The notes under the pieces were generated by a model. That model was not told the origin of the DNA and searched no databases. It was given only the letters and a program-made list of their open reading frames with translations. The translations under genes and the position numbers were made by a program. Shown one piece after another: positions 5,527 through 8,960 of a stretch of 8,960 bases of DNA. The first letter of the stretch is position 1. Every line of letters starts with the position of its first letter. The DNA comes from Phycisphaeraceae bacterium (GTDB taxonomy: Bacteria > Planctomycetota > Phycisphaerae > Phycisphaerales > Phycisphaeraceae), in the NCBI GenBank assembly GCA_020850375.1, contig JADZET010000333.1, positions 1 to 8,960 of the forward strand, in the 5' to 3' direction.

Positions 5527-7365
5527 TCATGGAGTGCCAGTAGGTTGAGCGGTTGGGAGGTTGCCCAACTGTGCAACGAGTTGGCGGAGCTCAGCGAGCG
5601 CCTGATCGGATTCGGCGGGATCCGTAAGGCGGCGCTTCATCGAGTCGTTGATCAATTTTCGGCCGGCATGGGCGTTGACCGCCCGGATGCCGTACTGGCG
5701 GCACATATCCATGCCCATCTGAGTGTTTGGGCGGGTCCAGTACAGCTCAAATCGTGGGTCACGCAGGAGGTCGATCAAGAACTGTCGCTTCTGTGGTGTC
5801 AAAGGAGCCTGAGACAAGGCTTGGAGGATGCCCTGCGCAACCCTGTTGGATTGATCGTCGTTGCGGGTGGCGAACGCTACGTCCTTTAGGAAAGTGGCAT
5901 TCTTCGGCAAGCCCACGCGAGCCATCTCCATGGCGCAGTATTCGCGGACAAACACGTGAGCCTCGCTGAGCACCGCCTGTTGAAGGAAACCGTCTCGCGT
6001 GTCGGGGTCATCAGGCGTGCCCCCTGAAGCAGGAGGAAGCAGGCGTGAAATCCCGATGATCATGCCGGCCTGGCCTGACCACCAGAGGTTGTCATGCTCT
6101 CTCTTTAGCGCCCCGCGGAGTCGCGGAACATCGGATGGCTGAAACAGAACGATCGCCCACATCCCCAGCCGCTCGGCCAGCAAATTGTACATGCCCCGCT
6201 CCCCGTCGTCCCATGGCACGTCAGGCCACATGTCCTTGCGGTCCAGCAGGTCGAGCAAGCGATCGGACGACACCCGCAGGTCCGGCGGATCGGGCCAGAA
6301 TTGGCTCTCTGACCCTGTAATCGGGGAGCCCCCAGCGTGATCGCTGACGGTGAGCAATCGCACCTTGGCCTCGACCTCTGGAGGACGCCGGCGAAGCTCG
6401 GCCGCAATGGTCCTGTGAACCTCGGCACGAGCCGCGATCTTCAGTGCTTCCTGGCGAGCAATGTATCGCTCCCATGTCTCATCCGGGCGTTGATAGAGGC
6501 GTGGCCAACTGGTCGAGATATCGGCTTCGTTCAGTTCGCGTTCCAGACGCTGCTGCCAATACCACAGGCTACCCCGCGCGTCGCTGTTGACCTTCCACCA
6601 CTCCCCAAGGGCGACCTGATTGTCGAACCGTTCGCCGGTCATCAATCCCAGAGCTCGCCGGGCACACTGTGCCACACTTTCCTTGTGCCAACTCCGCGTC
6701 AGCACCAGTCTGTCCGCCGCGGCAGTGGGTCCTCCGCCCCAATCCAGCTCCCTTGCGCTCCGCGACATGTTGTACCCAAGGAATGGTGAGGCGGCTGCTG
6801 CATCGTCAAGTAGCCGTCCGAGCCGCGCGACATCCTCCGGCTGGTGCAGCGTGGCCAGCGCTTCTGCGGCCATGGCTCGCATCTCAGGATTCCCATGTTC
6901 CAAGAGGCCACGCAATCCCGCCGCATCACTCAGTCTCGGCCAATCCTGTGGAATGAGCACCTGTCGGCATCGAAGATCCCTGTGGGCGTAGAACCAAGCC
7001 CACGGGCGGGCCTCGGCGTACTTCGCGAGGTGACTCTCGCGCGGGAACCGTGTGGCCTGTTCACCGTCCCGGGAGCCGTCATCTAACCTCATCATGGCGG
7101 CGGCCCGCTTCAGTTCCTCCGTGTCGGGTTCCTCCGCCTTGCCGGCCAACTCTCTGCTCAGGTCGATTGCCGCCTGAAGCCGCGGACGTGCGCGCGCCAT
7201 GGCATCCCGCAATGCCGCGGAAGCAGACGCGGTGGTGGGCTCGGAGGCATCTTCCGTCGCCTCCTGCGTGAGCGTACCTTCTCGATTAGTCTGGTTGTCA
7301 TCTCCCGCCCAAGTGACAGGAACACCCACCAGAAGCCCCAATCCAAAGATCAGGTACCTGCTCAT
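5527..7365 (-). CDS. Exported HEAT-like alpha-solenoid protein of unknown function
   Basis: A 612-residue protein from ATG 7365, with a strong ribosome site (GGGAGG, 5 nt spacing). The N-terminus is a signal peptide with probable cleavage after T-W-A20, before G-D-D; there is no lipobox cysteine. A low-complexity Thr/Ala/Glu linker (about 22-50) precedes mostly helical sequence. The clearest HEAT-like repeat is at about 147-188, ending in E-M-R-A-M-A-A-E-A-L. Further helical pairs follow at about 228-245, 390-422, 465-500 and 505-535. Between them are Trp-rich stretches such as G-S-L-W-Y-W and D-N-L-W-W-S. No catalytic motif is visible. HEAT solenoids usually act as binding scaffolds, so a periplasmic or surface scaffold is inferred. 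It appears monocistronic with its own promoter at 7430-7438. GC content looks somewhat lower than in the sulfatase or transporter genes, a weak hint of a different history. Confidence 0.75.
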   Translation of the reverse strand: MSRYLIFGLGLLVGVPVTWAGDDNQTNREGTLTQEATEDASEPTTASASAALRDAMARARPRLQAAIDLSRELAGKAEEPDTEELKRAAAMMRLDDGSRDGEQATRFPRESHLAKYAEARPWAWFYAHRDLRCRQVLIPQDWPRLSDAAGLRGLLEHGNPEMRAMAAEALATLHQPEDVARLGRLLDDAAAASPFLGYNMSRSARELDWGGGPTAAADRLVLTRSWHKESVAQCARRALGLMTGERFDNQVALGEWWKVNSDARGSLWYWQQRLERELNEADISTSWPRLYQRPDETWERYIARQEALKIAARAEVHRTIAAELRRRPPEVEAKVRLLTVSDHAGGSPITGSESQFWPDPPDLRVSSDRLLDLLDRKDMWPDVPWDDGERGMYNLLAERLGMWAIVLFQPSDVPRLRGALKREHDNLWWSGQAGMIIGISRLLPPASGGTPDDPDTRDGFLQQAVLSEAHVFVREYCAMEMARVGLPKNATFLKDVAFATRNDDQSNRVAQGILQALSQAPLTPQKRQFLIDLLRDPRFELYWTRPNTQMGMDMCRQYGIRAVNAHAGRKLINDSMKRRLTDPAESDQALAELRQLVAQLGNLPTAQPTGTP

Positions 7366-7429
7366 CGTGTCCTCCCGCGTTGGTTCTGACTGACGTGCCT
7401 CTGATCAAGATAGCGGATGCTGAGATCTG

Positions 7430-7438
7430 ATTATAGCA
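7430..7438 (-). promoter_or_regulatory. Extended -10 promoter of the HEAT-like gene
   Basis: On the minus strand TGCTATAAT gives a perfect TATAAT box (7435-7430) preceded by the TGn extension (7438-7436). No consensus -35 is found 17 nt upstream (the sequence there is CGCCGG), as is usual for extended -10 promoters. The predicted start near 7423 leaves a leader of about 58 nt before ATG 7365. Confidence 0.6.
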
Positions 7439-7591
7439 CCCCTCAACTCAACCGGCGGGCGCACGAGACAAGGCGAACAACCAGAGGGTAGAAAGGAGAC
7501 CGGGATAGAGCGATCCTGCTGCTAGGCGGCGTCAAGGCACAACTCAAGATCCCGCCCCTGAGTCTGCTTTCTCCTCGCTTCTGCTCTATTG

Positions 7592-7616
7592 AAAAAAGCC
7601 GACGCACGTCGGCTTT
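7592..7616 (-). terminator. Rho-independent terminator of the tRNA-Pro gene
   Basis: Read on the minus strand, a perfect 9-bp stem (AAAGCCGAC with GTCGGCTTT) closes a 4-base GTGC loop. It runs straight into six T residues in total (7597-7592). It begins 5 nt after the tRNA end, so it terminates the tRNA transcript and isolates it from the HEAT-like gene. Confidence 0.9.
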
Positions 7617-7621
7617 GTCAA

Positions 7622-7695
7622 TCGGGGTGACAGGATTTGAACCTGCGGCCTCTTCGTCCCGAACGAAGCGCTCTACCAAACTGAGCTACACCCCG
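7622..7695 (-). tRNA. tRNA-Pro (anticodon CGG)
   Basis: The minus strand folds into a complete 74-nt cloverleaf. The acceptor is CGGGGTG with CACCCCG (7 perfect pairs), then TA and the D arm GCTC/GAGC with loop AGTTTGGTA. The anticodon stem is CTTCG/CGAAG with loop TTCGGGA, giving anticodon CGG, which reads the proline codon CCG. A five-base variable loop AGGCC precedes the T arm GCAGG/CCTGT (one G-U pair) with loop TTCAAAT. The discriminator is A. The 3' CCA is not encoded (the next bases are TTG) and must be added after transcription. A possible -10 (TAGAAT, 7754-7749) lies 53-58 nt upstream of the first tRNA base. The nearest TTGAC is only about 12 nt from it, so the promoter is uncertain. 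A strong terminator follows. Confidence 0.97.
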
Positions 7696-7871
7696 TCGTC
7701 AAGATGTCGGCCCGCCGCCCGGGAGGCTGGGGGCCATCGAAGCCGGGAATTCTAGCCGATCCCCCCCGTCAACGCGAATCGGCCATCTGCCCCTGCCACG
7801 CCGCTTTTCGAGCCCCTTACCCGCCGTCCGTAACTCCGGCCCCGCCTCGCCCCCTCTGCTCTTTCAACTCT

Positions 7872-8780
7872 CTACTCTCTCCCGCCCCCCGCCGCTTCCT
7901 CGGGCTCGATGTGGGCGGTGACGTTGGCCTTCTCCAGGGCCAGCTCGATGGCGTGCTCGATCCGGCTGGCCAGGGCGTGGCCGTCACGGACGGTCATGTC
8001 ACCGCGGACTTGCAGGTGCACGTCCACCCAGTGGAACGCGCCGCTGTGGCGGTGGCGGAGCTTGTGGTAGCCCTGGATGGACGTGGAGGCGATCTCCTTG
8101 TCCAGGATGTCGCGGATCATCTGGTCGTCCCTGGGGTCGACGCGGTCCATCAGGCCGTCGATGGCCTGGGCCAGCAGTCGGCCGCCGGTCCAGAGGATCA
8201 CCGCCGCCATGGCCAGGGCCACCACCGGGTCGAGCCACTGCCAGCCGGTCAGGCGGACCGCGCCCAGGCCGCAGAGCACGCCGGCGGTGGAAGCGAAGTC
8301 TGTTAAGAGGTGCTTGCCGTCGGCCCGCAGCGGCTCGTTGGCGTAGCGCCGGCCCATCCACATCGCGTAGAGGGCGAGCCCCAGCGTCAGCAACGTCACC
8401 CCGCCGAGCATCGTCAGGCCCAGGTCGAGACGCGGCAGCGGTTCGAGGTTGAAGAATCGCTTGATGGCTTCGTAGGCGATGACCAGCGCGGCCAGCAGCA
8501 CCAGGCCGCCCTCGAAGCCGACGGCGAGGGACTCAGCCTTGCCGTGCCCGTAGGGGTGGCTGGGGTCGGCCGGGCGATTCGAGACGTGGATGGAGTAGAG
8601 CATCACCGCGGCCGCGGCGACGTTGATGATCGACTCGAGCGCGTCCGAGAGCACCGCCACCGACTGCGTCAGGCCAAAGACCGTGAACTTGAGCGCCGTG
8701 ATGGCCAGGCCGGCCCAGAGCACACGACGGCCCACGCTCAGCACCTGCGAGAACTGCGGGTCCGCCTGCGGCTCAGGCAT
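7872..8780 (-). CDS. Cation diffusion facilitator (CDF) family metal transporter
   Basis: CDF proteins export divalent metals (Zn, Fe, Mn, Co, Ni, Cd) across the inner membrane in exchange for protons, as dimers. I choose ATG 8780 (302 residues) over a GTG at 8792, because GGAG lies 7 nt before the ATG and the GTG has no ribosome site. Six hydrophobic segments are visible at about 20-38, 41-65, 86-107, 120-141, 157-178 and 182-206. The TM2 site reads L-S-D46-A-L-E49-S50, and TM5 carries H157-L-L-T-D161, matching the HxxxD half of the YiiP-type site. S50 stands where YiiP has its second TM2 Asp, with E49 adjacent. H-P-Y-G-H-G-K-A-E (75-83) is the usual TM2-TM3 loop. Residues about 215-292 form the cytoplasmic metal-sensing domain, with several His residues. 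The metal cannot be assigned. Confidence 0.93.
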   Translation of the reverse strand: MPEPQADPQFSQVLSVGRRVLWAGLAITALKFTVFGLTQSVAVLSDALESIINVAAAAVMLYSIHVSNRPADPSHPYGHGKAESLAVGFEGGLVLLAALVIAYEAIKRFFNLEPLPRLDLGLTMLGGVTLLTLGLALYAMWMGRRYANEPLRADGKHLLTDFASTAGVLCGLGAVRLTGWQWLDPVVALAMAAVILWTGGRLLAQAIDGLMDRVDPRDDQMIRDILDKEIASTSIQGYHKLRHRHSGAFHWVDVHLQVRGDMTVRDGHALASRIEHAIELALEKANVTAHIEPEEAAGGGRE

Positions 8781-8816
8781 GACGTGCTCCACCGCAACAT
8801 GAACCGGACACGGGAC

Positions 8817-8836
8817 GTGATCGAAAGACAGATCAC
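8817..8836. repeat. Short inverted repeat upstream of the CDF gene
   Basis: GTGATC and GATCAC are perfect inverted arms separated by 8 bases, 37-56 nt before ATG 8780. The position would suit an operator for a metal-responsive repressor, but six-base arms arise often by chance and no promoter hexamers are evident nearby. Confidence 0.25.
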
Positions 8837-8858
8837 CTAAAACCGCGATCGCCTAATC

Positions 8859-8890
8859 AAAGAGCCCACCGTGGCGCGGGTGGGCCCTTT
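8859..8890 (-). terminator. Hairpin terminator of the gene at the right edge
   Basis: The arms AAAGAGCCCACC and GGTGGGCCCTTT form 11 pairs with one A-C mismatch around an 8-base loop. On the minus strand the stem ends in CTCTTTGATT, a short T-rich tail, and starts 27 nt after the stop codon at 8918-8920. The plus-strand tail (TTTGTG) is similar, so it could act in both directions. Confidence 0.65.
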
Positions 8891-8917
8891 GTGACAGAAC
8901 GATCCAATAACGGGTAC

Positions 8918-8960
8918 TTATACCGCCAGGTCGCGTCCGGTCAAGAGGCGGTAGGCCTCA
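8918..8960 (-). CDS. C-terminal 13 codons of a minus-strand gene (partial)
   Basis: The minus strand enters the window in an open frame reading E-A-Y-R-L-L-T-G-R-D-L-A-V and stops at TAA (8920-8918). The other two minus-strand frames have stops within the same stretch (TGA at the very edge, and TGA within TCTTGA). The terminator hairpin that follows, and the direction of the neighbouring gene, support a real gene end. The fragment is too short to name a family. Confidence 0.5.
   Translation of the reverse strand, partial: EAYRLLTGRDLAV

Noticed and set aside
7443..7679. Minus-strand open frame of 78 codons.
   Set aside because: It runs through the tRNA-Pro gene and its terminator, so it cannot be a real coding region as read.
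7839..7890. C/T-rich stretch at the 3' end of the CDF gene, with G-runs on the minus strand that might form a quadruplex.
   Set aside because: The spacing between G-runs includes a loop of about 26 bases and the tract is interrupted, so it does not meet usual quadruplex or triplex patterns.
7704..8840. Two long plus-strand frames opposite the CDF transporter (7704-8306 and 8310-8840).
   Set aside because: Both are antisense to a clearly recognisable transporter, are low in complexity and resemble no protein family.

Overview
This high-GC window (roughly 60-68% GC by eye) looks like a chromosomal segment from a member of the Planctomycetota, perhaps a Phycisphaerae-like lineage. That is an inference from gene content: a formylglycine-type sulfatase beside exported and non-exported glycan enzymes, an exported alpha-solenoid protein, a thioredoxin/NHL-type C-terminus, and no long operons. 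No rRNA or marker gene is present to prove it.

Layout. Positions 1-293 (+) are the last ~97 codons of a protein whose end resembles a DsbD-alpha-like beta domain. Converging on it is a minus-strand set read from 3594 down to 303: an unknown 159-residue protein, a secreted GH62-type alpha-L-arabinofuranosidase, a clan GH-A-like glycosidase candidate with an Ig-like tail, and a 75-residue two-helix membrane protein. Divergent from this set, across a 178-bp region carrying candidate promoters for both directions, is a formylglycine sulfatase (3773-5254, +). Together these form a small carbohydrate-degradation locus. The likely target is an arabinose-containing, possibly sulfated, polysaccharide. 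Only the arabinofuranosidase carries a clear signal peptide, so export of trimming and cytoplasmic finishing may be divided between compartments.

The right half is less specialised. It holds an exported HEAT-like protein (5527-7365, -) with an extended -10 promoter, a tRNA-Pro(CGG) gene (7622-7695, -) with a textbook intrinsic terminator, a cation diffusion facilitator transporter (7872-8780, -), a second hairpin terminator, and at the right edge the last 13 codons of another minus-strand gene.

I see no CRISPR array, insertion sequence, integrase, attachment site, toxin-antitoxin pair or phage gene. The points most worth follow-up are the unassigned GH-A-like enzyme, the unknown 159-residue partner, and the sulfatase's Ile where this family normally has a sulfate-binding Lys.
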